DNA of 6,886 nt, from positions 1 through 6,886 of the forward strand of contig JAHELQ010000289.1 in assembly GCA_024644125.1 (NCBI GenBank). Reading direction: 5' to 3'. This DNA is from Candidatus Aminicenantota bacterium. GTDB taxonomy: Bacteria; Acidobacteriota; Aminicenantia; UBA2199. Position numbers and translations under genes: made by a program. Shown piece by piece: positions 6,631 through 6,886 of this stretch; the stretch's first letter is position 1, and every line of letters starts with the position of its first letter. The notes under the pieces are model-generated. The model was not told the DNA's origin and did no database searches. It was given only the letters and a program-made list of their open reading frames with translations.

Positions 6631-6735
6631 GGCTGACGTACCTGTCCCCATTTCGTTTATCCCGACCAAATGTGCGGCGGTACTACGTTCATTTGCGCGC
6701 CGGACAGACCGTCCTGCTTCTCAAACAAACGCAAA
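6631..6735. repeat. 105-bp tandem direct repeat, copy 1
   Basis: Aligns without gaps to 6736-6840 at an offset of exactly 105 bp, with about 15 mismatches by hand count (about 86% identity). A 30-bp block at 6680-6709 is identical in both copies. Within the copy, CTGTCC (6642-6647) is complementary to GGACAG (6702-6707), and GGAC (6702-6705) can also pair with GTCC (6711-6714). No open reading frame uses it. Confidence 0.85.
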
Positions 6736-6840
6736 GGCTAACGCGCCTGTCCCCAATTCGTTTCACCCGACCGAATGTTCGGCCGTACTACGTTCATTTG
6801 CGCGCCGGACAGACTGTCCCGCTTCTAAAACCAAAACAAA
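6736..6840. repeat. 105-bp tandem direct repeat, copy 2
   Basis: The second copy keeps the 30-bp identical block (6785-6814) and the CTGTCC / GGACAG inverted pair (6747-6752 and 6807-6812). Its local hairpin is longer than in copy 1: GGACA-GAC-TGTCC at 6807-6819. CCGAA-TG-TTCGG, a near-palindrome in this copy, is degenerate in copy 1. Similarity continues a few bases past 6840 (TGC against GGC) and then stops. No third copy is visible before the window edge. Confidence 0.85.
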
Positions 6841-6886
6841 TGCACCGGAAACAGACGCAAGTATTTCCAGACCAAAATCACGTGCA

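Noticed and set aside
6601..6886. CRISPR array, because of repeated blocks.
   Set aside because: Only two units occur, the identical core is followed by related rather than unique spacer sequence, and the period of 105 bp is too long.

Overview
The window looks like bacterial chromosome of moderate GC content with AT-rich intergenic gaps. The C-terminal end of a sigma-54 (NtrC-type) activator points to a bacterium, probably a didermic lineage. I cannot name the taxon from this sequence.

Layout: (1) 1-330, plus strand: the 3' end of an NtrC-family activator, with the end of its AAA+ domain and a Fis-type helix-turn-helix. (2) 331-409: a T-rich gap with a plausible sigma-70 promoter. (3) 410-3250, plus strand: a tight three-gene operon encoding an AMP-forming acyl ligase, an NadE-like ammonia-dependent amide ligase and an acyl carrier protein; gaps are 15 and 12 nt and each gene has its own ribosome binding site. 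(4) 3247-5175, minus strand: a glutamine-dependent asparagine-synthetase-like amidotransferase whose stop codon overlaps the carrier protein's stop in a shared TTAA. (5) 5176-5348: leader hairpin and promoter of the amidotransferase gene, plus a likely terminator for the next gene. (6) 5349-6419, minus strand: a branched-chain amino acid aminotransferase of the larger (type II) form. (7) 6420-6886: no gene; its promoter-proximal part serves the aminotransferase, and 6631-6840 holds two tandem copies of a 105-bp repeat.

The most interesting content is the ligase / NadE-like / carrier protein / AsnB-like set. One enzyme can adenylate a carboxylic acid and load it on a carrier protein, and two different ATP-pyrophosphatase enzymes can make amides. 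That fits a small biosynthetic or surface-decoration pathway using a carrier-bound acyl or aminoacyl group better than it fits housekeeping NAD or asparagine synthesis. Substrate and product cannot be read from the sequence. The aminotransferase is probably housekeeping metabolism with its own promoter and terminator, and the upstream regulator may or may not control the cluster.
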